From contig JAHCHX010000005.1 in assembly GCA_026129545.1 (NCBI GenBank), forward strand, positions 1 to 49,501: DNA of 49,501 bases, read 5' to 3'. The notes beneath the pieces were generated by a model. The model ran no database searches, was not told the DNA's origin, and saw nothing but the letters and a program-made list of their open reading frames with translations. The position numbers and the translations under genes were made by a program. Below are positions 34,472-43,013 of this stretch, piece after piece; position 1 is the first letter of the stretch, and each line of letters opens with the position of its first letter. The DNA comes from Saprospiraceae bacterium (lineage in GTDB: Bacteria; Bacteroidota; Bacteroidia; Chitinophagales; Saprospiraceae).

Positions 34472-36139
34472 CTATTTCATCAATTCCTCAATCACTTTCC
34501 CGGTAGTCCCGTTGGGTTTTGCAATGCGCAACATGGCGGATAGCGTGGGTGCTATGTCGGTAATGTCCACAGGAGCAAAGGTTTCACCGGGCTTTGTTTT
34601 CCAGCCATACCAGATGAGCGGGACGTGCGTGTCGTAGGTATAGGGGGAGCCGTGCGTGGTGCCGCCTTTCGGGAAAGTCTTGTCGTCCGCGTGCCAAGCC
34701 GGGTCGAGGTGGAAAATGATGTCGCCGGAGCGACGCGGGTGGATGCCCCTGCGGAGCTCAGGGGCAAAGGGATATTCGGACGGCAACATCATCAATTCCT
34801 CGCGGGTGAAAGCGTCGTACACGCCTGGCTGCTTGCGCAAGTGGTCAATGATGACGGAGGCCACGTCGTTAGGCTCGATGTCGAGGTCGGCCATCGCGTC
34901 CCAATTGAGCCAGATTTGCTGGTTGTTTGCCTCGTGGATGAAGTTGCCGCCGATGCCCAGCGCGTTGGCCAATGCTTTTTCCAGCGTGTCTTCCAATTTG
35001 CTTTCCGGGAAAACACCGGCCGGGATGCGCAAGTCGTTGAGGTGGGCCGGGGTCTCCGCTGCGCCATGGTCGGCGGTCAAAAACAAGAGCACGTTGTTCT
35101 TGCCCAATTTTTTATCCAAGAAATCCAGAAAGCGGGCGATTTCGCGGTCCAAACGCAGATACATATCCTCCGTTTCTTCGGCGTGAATGCCAAATTGGTG
35201 GCCGCAATAGTCGGGGCTTGAAAAACTGATGCAAAGAAAATCGGTTGCTTCGCCCGCGCCGAGCTGCATCTTGTTGATGGCCTCCATCGCAAAATTGAGC
35301 GTGAGCGTGTTGCCAAAGGGGGTGAAGCGCAACAAACCGTAGCCGCCTGTTTTTTTCAAAGCGGACAGGTCGTAGGGCATTTTTTTCCCATGAAGGTAGC
35401 GAGCGTAGTCGCCCTTGTTGTACCTGTCCCAATCCTCAAAGCTCTCCTGATAAGTGCCGGACACGATTTTGTCCCAATTTTGAGACAGCAGCGAATCGGA
35501 TTGGCGGCTGGCATTGAAATCCTGCACCCACCTCGGCAGCCCCGTGGAGTCGGGGTAGTAAGTGGAGGTAATCCAATTGCCCGAAGTGTCGTCGAACCAG
35601 TAGGCGGCATTGGGGATATGCCCTGCGGGTAGGATGCTCGCTCGATCTTTGAGGCAAACGCCCACAACTTTCGATTTGAAATTGTTGGACAGCCGCAGCT
35701 CATCGGTGATGGTGGTGGAGAGCAATACGGAGGGCGAATGTTGACCTGCTTTCACGGTGGTGCTGCCGATGGTTTTGTAACGCTCATCGGTGGTTACATA
35801 GCGGTGTTTGCGCCACTCAGGGTCCCACCAGTCGTTGCCGATGATGCCGGTCACGGATGGCGTGGCACCGGTGTAAATAGCCGCATGGCCAGGCGCGGTG
35901 TACGTCGGCGCAAAGTTGTAGCGCGTGTTTTCGCAGGAAAAGCCTTCGGTCAGCAGACGGTTGAAGCCGTTTTGACCATATTTGGCTTGATAGCGATAGA
36001 GGAAGTCATAACGCATTTGGTCCACCACGATGCCAACGATGAGTTTGGGTCTTGCAGGGGTGTTTGCGACGGATATTTGACCGAATAGGGGAGCAACAAA
36101 CGCAAAGAGGAGTAGGGCAACGATTGTGAGCGATTTCAT
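34472..36139 (-). CDS. PafA-like alkaline phosphatase family protein
   Basis: About 555 residues from ATG 36139 (MKSLTIVALLLFAFVAPLFG, signal peptide). KLIVGIVVDQMRYDFLYRY provides a metal-binding Asp. TYTAPGHAAIYTG carries the nucleophilic Thr, GNDWWDP the Asn, VCLKDRASILPAGH the Lys-x-Arg pair typical of PafA phosphate monoesterases, SSPDYCGHQFG Asp/His ligands, and FLTADHGAAETP the Asp-His of the second metal site. Such periplasmic enzymes release phosphate from organic esters. It is predicted to be active, since all expected residues are present. It converges with rlmN (12 bp gap). Confidence 0.92.
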   Translation of the reverse strand: MKSLTIVALLLFAFVAPLFGQISVANTPARPKLIVGIVVDQMRYDFLYRYQAKYGQNGFNRLLTEGFSCENTRYNFAPTYTAPGHAAIYTGATPSVTGIIGNDWWDPEWRKHRYVTTDERYKTIGSTTVKAGQHSPSVLLSTTITDELRLSNNFKSKVVGVCLKDRASILPAGHIPNAAYWFDDTSGNWITSTYYPDSTGLPRWVQDFNASRQSDSLLSQNWDKIVSGTYQESFEDWDRYNKGDYARYLHGKKMPYDLSALKKTGGYGLLRFTPFGNTLTLNFAMEAINKMQLGAGEATDFLCISFSSPDYCGHQFGIHAEETEDMYLRLDREIARFLDFLDKKLGKNNVLLFLTADHGAAETPAHLNDLRIPAGVFPESKLEDTLEKALANALGIGGNFIHEANNQQIWLNWDAMADLDIEPNDVASVIIDHLRKQPGVYDAFTREELMMLPSEYPFAPELRRGIHPRRSGDIIFHLDPAWHADDKTFPKGGTTHGSPYTYDTHVPLIWYGWKTKPGETFAPVDITDIAPTLSAMLRIAKPNGTTGKVIEELMK

Positions 36140-36230
36140 AGAGAGTGTGTTTATCCAAGCACTTTTTTCAAAAGCATGCGAATAAGGGTTCAAACATAGC
36201 GCAAAAATGAGGAGCCCAACCGACAAAAGA

Positions 36231-36266
36231 GAGACATCCGAGCCAAGGATACAGCTCGGATGTCTC
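36231..36266 (-). terminator. Intrinsic terminator behind the M4 protease gene
   Basis: Read on the minus strand, GAGACATCCGAGC, a 10-nt loop and the 13-bp reverse complement form a perfect stem, followed by TCTTTTGT. It lies 30 bp after the M4 protease stop and upstream of the PafA-like gene. Confidence 0.75.
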
Positions 36267-36295
36267 ACACGGTCAAACTTAATGCTGGCTTAAAG

Positions 36296-39200
36296 CTATT
36301 GCTTCACCACTTTTGCGGTGATGCCGCTATTGCCAGAAAACAGCCGCACGAAGTATGTGCCGGCGGGCAAATTTTGCATGTTCAGCTCGAGCTGGTTCGA
36401 GCCTTCCACGAGTTGAGCCTCGCGGTTTTGCACAGTGGCTCCCAACAGATTGACCACGCTGACTTGGACGGCGGCCGCGCTCGCGGCCTCGATGTTGAGC
36501 CGTGCCATGTCCGTCACGGGGTTGGGCACGACGGTGAGGCTGATGGCTGAGTGCAAAGGCTCGTCGGTGCTTACGCTGAGGCTGCGGTTGCCGTTGGCGA
36601 ACCACACCACCAACTGGCGGTCGGCGATGAATTGAGTTTCGTTGCCCGTTCCCGATATTTTGTCGGGGTTGAGGCCGCGCCTGTAGATGTTGGTGGTGCC
36701 GGCTTGGTTGGGGCCTTCGTAGTAGAGGGCGTTGTCCAAGCGGTTGTAGGTGGGCCAGCTATACGCGCCGTTGTTTTCCAAGATGACACCGACATTGCCA
36801 GTCTCCACATTGGCGCCCAGGATGTCGTTCTGGTCTTTGATGCCATCGTAGTAATCGAACGCGATGATGTAAGGCGAATTCTTGGAGAGGGTCGGATTGC
36901 CCACATTGGTTTTCTGAGGCAGGCCGTTGAATAGTTTTGTGATGAAATAATTGCTCGAGTTGGCGAACCCACCTGCTTCCCAGAATTTCAGGAAGCCGAT
37001 GTCCCAGTAGCTGATGTTTCCGTTGGTGGTGCTGGAAAGTTCGTTGAAAGCATCGTACATGATGTATTCGCCAGAATAGTCGAACTCCAAGATGTCGGCG
37101 TACTTCACATCGCCCGTGCTTTGGCCAGTAGAGTAAGTTGGGTTGTAAAGTTCAAATGACACGAGTTTGTTGTCTATGAAATCATACACATAAATCAGCT
37201 TGTTCTCGTTCTGTGTCAGGGCAGCGACGAAGGTGCCATCTTTTGAGATGGCCGCGTTGCGCCACTCAGGCAGAGCGCTGAGCGGTGGATTGACGACCGC
37301 TTGGAAAGTCGGCGTATAGGAAAGGTCAATAGTGATGATGTGCCCGATGTTATTGACGAACACCACTTGCCCCCCGTTGTCGCTCACGCTGGGGCGGCTT
37401 TTGATGCCTTGTGTATAAATGGTGCCAATGAGCGCGCCGCTCCCGTTGCGGACTTCAAGATTTTGCGAATTGTTGGTCACGCAAAGCACATAGTCGGTGC
37501 CGGGATTGGTGGGAAGGTTGCCGAGGTAATTGCCGCCGGGCGTGCTGCCCTGAATGCCGACTTGGTCGAAAGCGGCGGCGGCGGCGATGCCGACGAGGTT
37601 GCCCTGCGGATACAAATCGTTGGCTGCTTGGAGCACGGCGATGCGTAAATCCACAAACTTGCTTGACTTCACCAAGTAGTCCCTCAATGCCTTGTAAAAC
37701 ACTTGTTCGGCCTTGTCCTTGCCCACATTGGCGTTGTTGGCGAAGAGGTAATACGCCCAGTTGGGAATGCCGCTGTTGATGTGCACGCCGCCGTTGTCTT
37801 GTGTGCCGTTGTATTGCTCGCTCACGGTACGGGGCTGCCACCACGGGCTGTTTGAGTTGACCCCATTGTGGGGGTCTTGCATACTGCGGAGCGCAACGTG
37901 GGTGCTGGGCTGCATCACGTCTTCACCAATAAGCCAGTCGTCGCGGTCAATCATCGCGCCGAAGATATCGGCAAATGACTCGTTGAGCGCGCCGCTTTCA
38001 TTCTGATAAATCAGGTTGGCAGTTTTTTCCACCACACCATGCGTCATTTCGTGACCGCCCACGTCGAGGCCGCGTGCGAGTGGCCGGAACGTGGAGCCGC
38101 CGTTGCCGTACCACATGGCCGCGCCATTCCAGTAGGCGTTTTCCATGGAGCTGCCATTGCTTTCAGTCACGTTGAAAAACGAGATGATGTTGCCTCCTTG
38201 CCCATCAATGGACTCTCGGCCAAAAGTGTTCTTGAAATAGTCGTAGCTTTTGATGCTGTTCCAATGCGAGCTCACGGCTCTGGCACCGTCGCCCGTGGCC
38301 GCGTTGCTGAAATTGGTGGAGCCAGCGGTGAAAAAACTATAATCGAAGTTTTGATTCTGCGGGGAGGTGTTTTTCGCGTTCAGCGTGACAATGACGCCCA
38401 CCGGGTCGCCGGGCATGGTGGAAGCCGCGGGCTTAAACATGGGCTTGCTCGCATCTTCCAGATAATAAGTGGCTCCTTGCTGCCACGCGCCAAACGAACG
38501 GTTTTGGCCGAGCAAGTCAATGCCAGTGCCAATGACTGGCGGCGGGGCAAATGGAGGCTCAGACATCGGCACATTGGGCAGGTCTTCTTTCGGGTCGTCG
38601 GCGACGGGGAGGTGCGTGACAGCGGTGTGCTCGTGCCTGCCACCGTCAATTTTGCAAGTGAAGTCGTAGCGATGAATCACTTCGCCCGTCAGCGCATCCA
38701 CAAAATAGACGACGCGGGTGAGCAGATTCGGGTGGGCCTCTATGTGCCACGCGAGCCGCTCGTTGTCCAAATTTTCTTCGTGGTGATAAATGACCAATTG
38801 CGCTTGGAATGGCTCGATTTTGAGCAAATTGAGCCATTCTGGAGTCCAGTCTGTTTTGATGTTTTCAAGGCCGATGTTTTGCTTGGCGCGGTCAATGGCG
38901 CGGCTGGCATCCACGGCGGGGGTCACGGAGTTGAGTTGGGGCGTGGGGAAATAACGGCCATTCAGCAGGTCAAAAGCCCCTTTTCTCGCATGGGCGATGA
39001 CCTCTCCGCCAAACACGGGCACACCTTTGAACACTTGCTCCAAACGAACGTGGCTATTGCCCAACTGGTCGGTTTCTACCCTTGTGACCACAAACTCATT
39101 GGCAGGAGCAGCGATTCCCGTAGGTTTCAGGCTCGCCAAATAAGCGAGTGCCCCTGCTTTCACGTCGGCGACATTGGCGGAAGCTTCGGTGACACCTTCA

Positions 39201-39478
39201 AACAGAATCGGCATGCCATTCCGCTCGTCGCGGGTGATGCGCACGCCTGATGTCTGTGCGCTGCCTTGAATGTCAAGCGCCGGAAGTGCCTGAAATTTCA
39301 CTCCGGCGGGGGCAAGGGGGGTTCGTACTAATGGAACAGCGGATTGGGGCGTGCTGAACTTGATTTGTGAATGGTCAATGGGTTCGGTTGTCTTTGTCGG
39401 CGGGACGATTTTCGCGCTTTGCGCGAACGTGTGGGCGGCGGTCGCCAATAGAATAGCGAGCGGGAGGATTTTTTTCAT
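36296..39478 (-). CDS. M4 (thermolysin-like) metallopeptidase with T9SS sorting domain
   Basis: 1060 residues. Signal peptide (MKKILPLAILLATAAHTFAQ), then an inhibitory FTP/PepSY-type propeptide (residues ~45-290; HVRLEQVFKGVPVFGGEVIA). In the catalytic domain, HEMTH (His476, His480) and Glu500 in ALNESFADIFG bind zinc, Glu477 is catalytic, and NGVHINSGIPN-like GGVHINSGIPNWAYYLF is the substrate-side His motif. A ~300-residue propeller-like region follows, and then the C-terminal sorting domain (LTVVPNPVTDMARLNIEA, VSVVNLLGATVQNRE, LPAGTYFVRLFSG, TAKVVKQ). It is a secreted protease, cleaved and anchored by type IX secretion. Confidence 0.95.
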   Translation of the reverse strand: MKKILPLAILLATAAHTFAQSAKIVPPTKTTEPIDHSQIKFSTPQSAVPLVRTPLAPAGVKFQALPALDIQGSAQTSGVRITRDERNGMPILFEGVTEASANVADVKAGALAYLASLKPTGIAAPANEFVVTRVETDQLGNSHVRLEQVFKGVPVFGGEVIAHARKGAFDLLNGRYFPTPQLNSVTPAVDASRAIDRAKQNIGLENIKTDWTPEWLNLLKIEPFQAQLVIYHHEENLDNERLAWHIEAHPNLLTRVVYFVDALTGEVIHRYDFTCKIDGGRHEHTAVTHLPVADDPKEDLPNVPMSEPPFAPPPVIGTGIDLLGQNRSFGAWQQGATYYLEDASKPMFKPAASTMPGDPVGVIVTLNAKNTSPQNQNFDYSFFTAGSTNFSNAATGDGARAVSSHWNSIKSYDYFKNTFGRESIDGQGGNIISFFNVTESNGSSMENAYWNGAAMWYGNGGSTFRPLARGLDVGGHEMTHGVVEKTANLIYQNESGALNESFADIFGAMIDRDDWLIGEDVMQPSTHVALRSMQDPHNGVNSNSPWWQPRTVSEQYNGTQDNGGVHINSGIPNWAYYLFANNANVGKDKAEQVFYKALRDYLVKSSKFVDLRIAVLQAANDLYPQGNLVGIAAAAAFDQVGIQGSTPGGNYLGNLPTNPGTDYVLCVTNNSQNLEVRNGSGALIGTIYTQGIKSRPSVSDNGGQVVFVNNIGHIITIDLSYTPTFQAVVNPPLSALPEWRNAAISKDGTFVAALTQNENKLIYVYDFIDNKLVSFELYNPTYSTGQSTGDVKYADILEFDYSGEYIMYDAFNELSSTTNGNISYWDIGFLKFWEAGGFANSSNYFITKLFNGLPQKTNVGNPTLSKNSPYIIAFDYYDGIKDQNDILGANVETGNVGVILENNGAYSWPTYNRLDNALYYEGPNQAGTTNIYRRGLNPDKISGTGNETQFIADRQLVVWFANGNRSLSVSTDEPLHSAISLTVVPNPVTDMARLNIEAASAAAVQVSVVNLLGATVQNREAQLVEGSNQLELNMQNLPAGTYFVRLFSGNSGITAKVVKQ

Positions 39479-39532
39479 CGAAAAGCAGTTTAGTTTGTAA
39501 TGTGAAAAAATCGTTTTTGGGTCAAATGGGCG

Positions 39533-39685
39533 CTATTTCGTTTTAAGCAAAGTCTTGATTGGGGCGCGACGGTAGTCGGTACAAATGTAGGGCAGCTCGC
39601 AGTCTTTGCATACCGCGATTTGGTCTTTGGCGATGTTCCGGTATTGAAAAAATACGGTGCGCAAGGTTTTGCGGAACTTGTCTGC
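39533..39685 (-). pseudogene. Remnant of a SPASM-domain radical-SAM peptide maturase
   Basis: The minus-strand frame reads NIAKDQIAVCKDCELPYICT, then DYRRAPIKTLLKTK-stop. 'KDQI.VCKDCE.RYIC.DCRA' is the cysteine-rich end of grasp-with-spasm type maturases, which modify ribosomal peptides. Here one cysteine of the last motif is Tyr (TDYRR for SDCRA) and no upstream radical-SAM domain is present. So it is a decayed fragment next to the composition boundary. The call rests on ~25 residues. Confidence 0.55.
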
Positions 39686-39710
39686 CCGATTACTTTTGTG
39701 GCCGTGAGCC

Positions 39711-39830
39711 ATCCCAAGAACTCTTGGGCACAACGACATCAAAACGACGCTCCGCTACACGCATGTCAGCAACCGAACACTGGAAGACATAAAAAGTCCG
39801 TTTGACGCCTTAAACCTGAAAAACGAGTAG
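39711..39830 (+). pseudogene. C-terminal remnant of a tyrosine recombinase/integrase
   Basis: The frame ending at TAG 39830 reads TLGHNDIKTTLRYTHVSNRT and LEDIKSPFDALNLKNE. This is the ending of Xer/integrase-type recombinases: LGH-(x)-KTT--YTHVS with the nucleophilic Tyr (codon 39756-39758) and the SPFD tail. Upstream the frame is closed by TGA at 39705 and no catalytic Arg domain is found. One base is possibly missing at TTGGGCAC relative to ELLGHN. It points into the cassette array that begins 76 bp later. Confidence 0.7.
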
Positions 39831-39834
39831 AAGC

Positions 39835-39886
39835 TTTGTCGTACTTTTTGTATTGTCGAAGTCAACAATACAAAAAGTACGACAAA
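39835..39886. repeat. 22-bp perfect inverted repeat left of the cassette array
   Basis: TTTGTCGTACTTTTTGTATT-GT, loop CGAAGTCA, then its exact reverse complement. It begins 4 bp after the recombinase remnant and ends just before a GTTGCGC box (39888), the same heptamer that opens the first 165-bp cassette. It may be the terminator of the recombinase gene or a primary attachment site; I cannot decide. Confidence 0.6.
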
Positions 39887-39905
39887 AGTTGCGCATATTT
39901 GAGAG

Positions 39906-40070
39906 TTGCGCCGCAATCCCTTCGGGATTGCGGCGCAACGCCCGCTCCGCTTTCGCGGACAGCCGTACGCCGCCCCTTCGGGACTGCGTACAACTGTCCG
40001 CTTGGCAAAATCCAAAAAAATTTTTTTCGCTTCGCGAAATTTTTTTGGACTTCGCCAAGCGGAGCGGGCG
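39906..40070 (+). mobile_element. Gene-less 165-bp cassette, copy 1
   Basis: It opens with GTTGCGCCGCAATCCC, loop TTC and the reverse complement (hairpin 39905-39939), which joins the cassette's first box directly to its own closing site. The closing site has a 14-bp outer stem (CGCCCGCTCCGCTT at 39939, AAGCGGAGCGGGCG at 40057) and two inner hairpins (GCGGACAG...CTGTCCGC and an A/T-rich one with CGC-TTC-GCG). It codes for nothing. Copies are at 43760 and 44885, with a rearranged one at 46034. Confidence 0.85.
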
Positions 40071-40111
40071 TTAGCGGTCAGGCAACGAACGACATCAACG
40101 CAAAGGAAGAA

Positions 40112-40603
40112 ATGACAATTAAGAACGAAAATATAACTTTTGACAAACTTGACAGAAACGACAAAATACCTTATGACCTTTTGTTGCTTGCAGACCCATC
40201 AAAATACTTAATTGACGAATACTTAAAACAGTCAGACGTATTTACCGCAAGACAAAATAACGAAACGATTGGTGTTATAGTTTTATTTCCATTGACAACA
40301 GAAACAGTTGAAATAAAAAATGTTGCTGTAAAACCAGAATTTCAAGGAAAAGGAATTGGCAGTTATTTGATAGAAAATGTTGTGAAAGTTGCTTCGTCTA
40401 ACAGACAAAAAAGTATTTGCATCGGGACAGCAAATTCAAGTGTCGGACAACTTTATTTGTATCAGAAACTTGGCTTTGAAATAACTAACATAAAAAGACA
40501 TTTTTTTACGGACAACTATGCTGAACCGATTTACGAAAATGGTATTCAGGCAAAACATATGTTGGTGCTGACAAGACAACTAAATGACAAACGAAAAAAC
40601 TAA
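40112..40603 (+). CDS. GNAT family N-acetyltransferase (cassette 1)
   Basis: 163 residues (MTIKNENITFDKLDRNDKIP). IKNVAVKPEFQGKGIGSYLIE is the acetyl-CoA pyrophosphate loop (Q-x-x-G-x-G). SICIGTANSSVGQLYLYQKL, then GFE, is the usual strand-helix of motif B. The frame extends upstream through the hairpin cassette but is not coding there. It starts 42 bp into its cassette. GNAT enzymes are common integron cargo, where they may inactivate antibiotics or modify small molecules or proteins. The substrate is unknown. Codon use is far more AT-rich than in the genes left of 39.5 kb. Confidence 0.9.
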   Translation: MTIKNENITFDKLDRNDKIPYDLLLLADPSKYLIDEYLKQSDVFTARQNNETIGVIVLFPLTTETVEIKNVAVKPEFQGKGIGSYLIENVVKVASSNRQKSICIGTANSSVGQLYLYQKLGFEITNIKRHFFTDNYAEPIYENGIQAKHMLVLTRQLNDKRKN

Positions 40604-40620
40604 GAGGACAAATGCCCGAA

Positions 40621-40753
40621 CCGCTAACATCGTATTGGCGATAGGCGGGCTGAACGGCTTCGTATCAACGGAAGTGCAAAATTCAACTTTCGTTCTTCGT
40701 ATCAAGTTCAGTGCTAAAAATCCCGCCCATCGCCAATACGCGGCCCGTTATGC
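40621..40753 (+). repeat. attC-like hairpin site closing cassette 1
   Basis: CCGCTAAC box, then CGTATTGGCGAT-A-GGCGGG (40631-40649) pairing with CCCGCC-C-ATCGCCAATACG (40722-40740): 18 bp with one A/C mismatch. The ~72-nt loop contains CTTCGTATCAA twice and AGTGCTAAAA. It ends with GTTATGC at 40747, the beginning of cassette 2. Confidence 0.85.
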
Positions 40754-40762
40754 ACTATTTTA

Positions 40763-42679
40763 ATGAAACGACCAACTCAACATATTACCGAGACAATTTC
40801 TCAAAGAATTTTTGAGAATCTAATTCCTGTAGAATGGGTAGTTCGTGAAATTAAGCCAGACTACGGAATAGATTACTTGATTGAAGTCTTTAAATCAGGA
40901 AAGTCGACAGGAATAACTTTTTTTGTTCAACTTAAAGGCAGTGAACAAGAAATTAAAAATGACATATTTGAAAAGCAATTTGAGATTGATAACTTAAAGT
41001 ACTATTCATCATTGTCGCTTCCAGTATTAATAGTATGTGTTTCAACCAAAACGAAACAGACTTGGGGTATTTGGGCAAACAAACTGATTAAATCTCTCAA
41101 CTTAAAACCCAAACAAGAAACGATAAAACTAAACCTAGGTATAGACAATCTTATAAACGCAGAATATTTCAATGCAATTGAAGACGTACTAAAAGTTTCC
41201 TCAAGATATGGTCTAAAAATTAATACTGACTCTGATTTAGGCGCTATTTTAAGTAGTAACATAGCTAATTTCATTAGTCATTTTTACCAAGACACATTTG
41301 AACTTAACAATGCCTATTTACCCAATCATTATAATTTAAGTTTCTTTACAAGAGATGCAAAACATTTTTTTACGGTAGATGGACCTTTTTTCAATAAGGA
41401 GATTGAAATTGATAGTATCGAAATTGAAGACCCATTACTTCATAGACCATTTTTTAACGAAAATGACATTAACATAGCAAATGCTAAAATTCTTAAATTG
41501 CTTGTTGTAGCATTTGCAAGAGAAAATTTGAACGGGAGCTTAAACTTATTGAAAAAGTTAATAGAAAATGACTATTTCAGTTCAGTTGATGATGCAATGA
41601 ATTTTGACCCTTTAGGAATATTAAAATCTTCAATTCATCAAAATTTACTTTATCAGTTCAATGAAAATGTAAAGTCATTAATAAAAAAGGGGCATTATGA
41701 TGCTTTTTTATTTTTTGACTTATCATATTTTGCACTAAATCAAAATCATAAGGATTTAATTCAATTGCGAACTGAGAATTTAAAATTTGCAATTGACCAA
41801 ACTACCGAATATCCCGTCAAGGGCACTTGCTTCTACAATTTAGGCAATATTGAGAAAGGTTTATTTAACACAGAAACAGCAATTTCTCACTATTTCAAAG
41901 CAAGAAAATTTCACCCAGATTATTTGAATAGAAAACATTGGTGGAGAGAATTGGCAGGTCTCCTGTTTACAAAGGGACATTTCAGATACGCAGAACTATT
42001 TTATAAAAAATCAATTGACCTAGTCGAAGAAAACATACCTGAAAGGTATTTTAGACTTGAAATGAATTTACCAAATCAGGAATCTATTATTTACGCACTT
42101 ATTGGTGATTGTCTCCTTTTTCAATGTAAGTTATCTGAAGCAAAAAGTTGGTTTACCAAGTTTTTTCAAAATCAAAATTCACTTAATACCGAGTGGGTGT
42201 TAAAAGACCAAATGTTAGATAGGTTTATTGAGTTAGGATTTGACGATATAAAAATTGATAGAAAATCCTCGTTGGAAATCTGTGAACAAGCACTAAATCT
42301 AAAAGACTTTAAACAGCAAATTATTGAATTTAAAAAGGCAATAAAATTAAACCCTGTAAATGGTTTAGCTTGGTTTAATCTTGGTGTTGCAGAAGATAAG
42401 GAGAAAAACTTTCAAGATGCATTTTATGCGTTTTTAAATACAGGACTTCTTCAAGATGGCGACAAAGAAGCCCAGTTTAATGCACTACTAATAGCTTTCA
42501 CTCAAGAGCAGGACATTTTGTTTGTACTTTTGTTACAGTATATTTTAGAAAAACACGGTGAACTTGTAATAAATGACCTGTCAGATTATTTTATGAACAA
42601 ACCTTTTCCATTCGAAGCAAAAAAAATGATAATTGAAGGTATAGTAAAAATGACAAAAGAAATGAAAAACAGTGCATAA
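40763..42679 (+). CDS. DUF4365 domain protein with TPR-like C-terminus (cassette 2)
   Basis: 638 residues (MKRPTQHITETISQRIFENL). Residues ~1-150 match DUF4365, a presumed PD-(D/E)xK nuclease-like fold: EIKPDYGIDYLIEVF and FFVQLKGSEQEI give the D...QxK arrangement seen in Mrr-type nucleases. The remaining ~450 residues are helical and include TPR-like segments (CFYNLGNIEKGLFNTETAIS, FKKAIKLNPVNGLAWFNLGV). DUF4365 proteins often occur in defence islands, so an anti-phage role is possible but unproven. The stop codon TAA (42677-42679) lies inside the GTGCATAAC box of its closing site. Confidence 0.8.
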   Translation: MKRPTQHITETISQRIFENLIPVEWVVREIKPDYGIDYLIEVFKSGKSTGITFFVQLKGSEQEIKNDIFEKQFEIDNLKYYSSLSLPVLIVCVSTKTKQTWGIWANKLIKSLNLKPKQETIKLNLGIDNLINAEYFNAIEDVLKVSSRYGLKINTDSDLGAILSSNIANFISHFYQDTFELNNAYLPNHYNLSFFTRDAKHFFTVDGPFFNKEIEIDSIEIEDPLLHRPFFNENDINIANAKILKLLVVAFARENLNGSLNLLKKLIENDYFSSVDDAMNFDPLGILKSSIHQNLLYQFNENVKSLIKKGHYDAFLFFDLSYFALNQNHKDLIQLRTENLKFAIDQTTEYPVKGTCFYNLGNIEKGLFNTETAISHYFKARKFHPDYLNRKHWWRELAGLLFTKGHFRYAELFYKKSIDLVEENIPERYFRLEMNLPNQESIIYALIGDCLLFQCKLSEAKSWFTKFFQNQNSLNTEWVLKDQMLDRFIELGFDDIKIDRKSSLEICEQALNLKDFKQQIIEFKKAIKLNPVNGLAWFNLGVAEDKEKNFQDAFYAFLNTGLLQDGDKEAQFNALLIAFTQEQDILFVLLLQYILEKHGELVINDLSDYFMNKPFPFEAKKMIIEGIVKMTKEMKNSA

Positions 42680-42807
42680 CAGCCGTTTGCCGCAAGTGGC
42701 GGTGACGTGTAAAATTTAAAGTTTGTGCTTCTATTCAGCTTCAGTGCAGGTTGACAGTTTAGTGCTCCTAAATCGCCACCTGCGGCAAGCGGCAAAACGT
42801 TGGTGGC
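42672..42807 (+). repeat. attC-like hairpin site closing cassette 2
   Basis: GTGCATAAC box (exact complement of GTTATGCAC at 40747), left arm GCCGTTTGCCGCAAGTGGCG, right arm CGCCACCTGCGGCAAGCGGC, with small mismatches. The loop contains GTGCTTC and AGTGCTCCTAAA. It ends in GTTGGTGGC at 42799. Confidence 0.82.
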
Positions 42808-43013
42808 AATGTTAGACGACCACACAGTCCCGACAGTTTGTAAAGTCATCGGTGGACTGTCCACTTGCGGACTTTTACGGACTGACTGTTTTAAATCAAA
42901 ATTTTTCCTTCTATTTTTAGTTGGTGTAGGTGGACAGTCCTTCGTTGACTTTTAGAAAAAAAATTATCACGACAGACAATCACCTAACACGACCAAACAA
43001 CATTTTGCAAACA
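42808..43013 (+). promoter_or_regulatory. Leader of cassette 3, shared with cassette 4
   Basis: From AATGTTAGACGACCACACA onward the sequence closely follows the leader at 43933. Both contain TTTGTAAAGTCATCGGTGGA, then CTGTCCACT, the pairing GTGGACAGTCCTTCG and GACAATCACCTAACACGAC. GGACTGTCCAC and GTGGACAGTCC form an 11-bp stem. No gene is seen; it may hold a promoter or an old site. Confidence 0.6.

Noticed and set aside
38039..39250. 403-codon plus-strand frame inside the M4 protease
   Set aside because: Antisense shadow of a gene with clear catalytic motifs and a sorting domain.
39836..40111. N-terminal extension of the GNAT gene through the first hairpin cassette
   Set aside because: Its codons lie in the non-coding 165-bp unit, which gives similar spurious peptides at the other copies.
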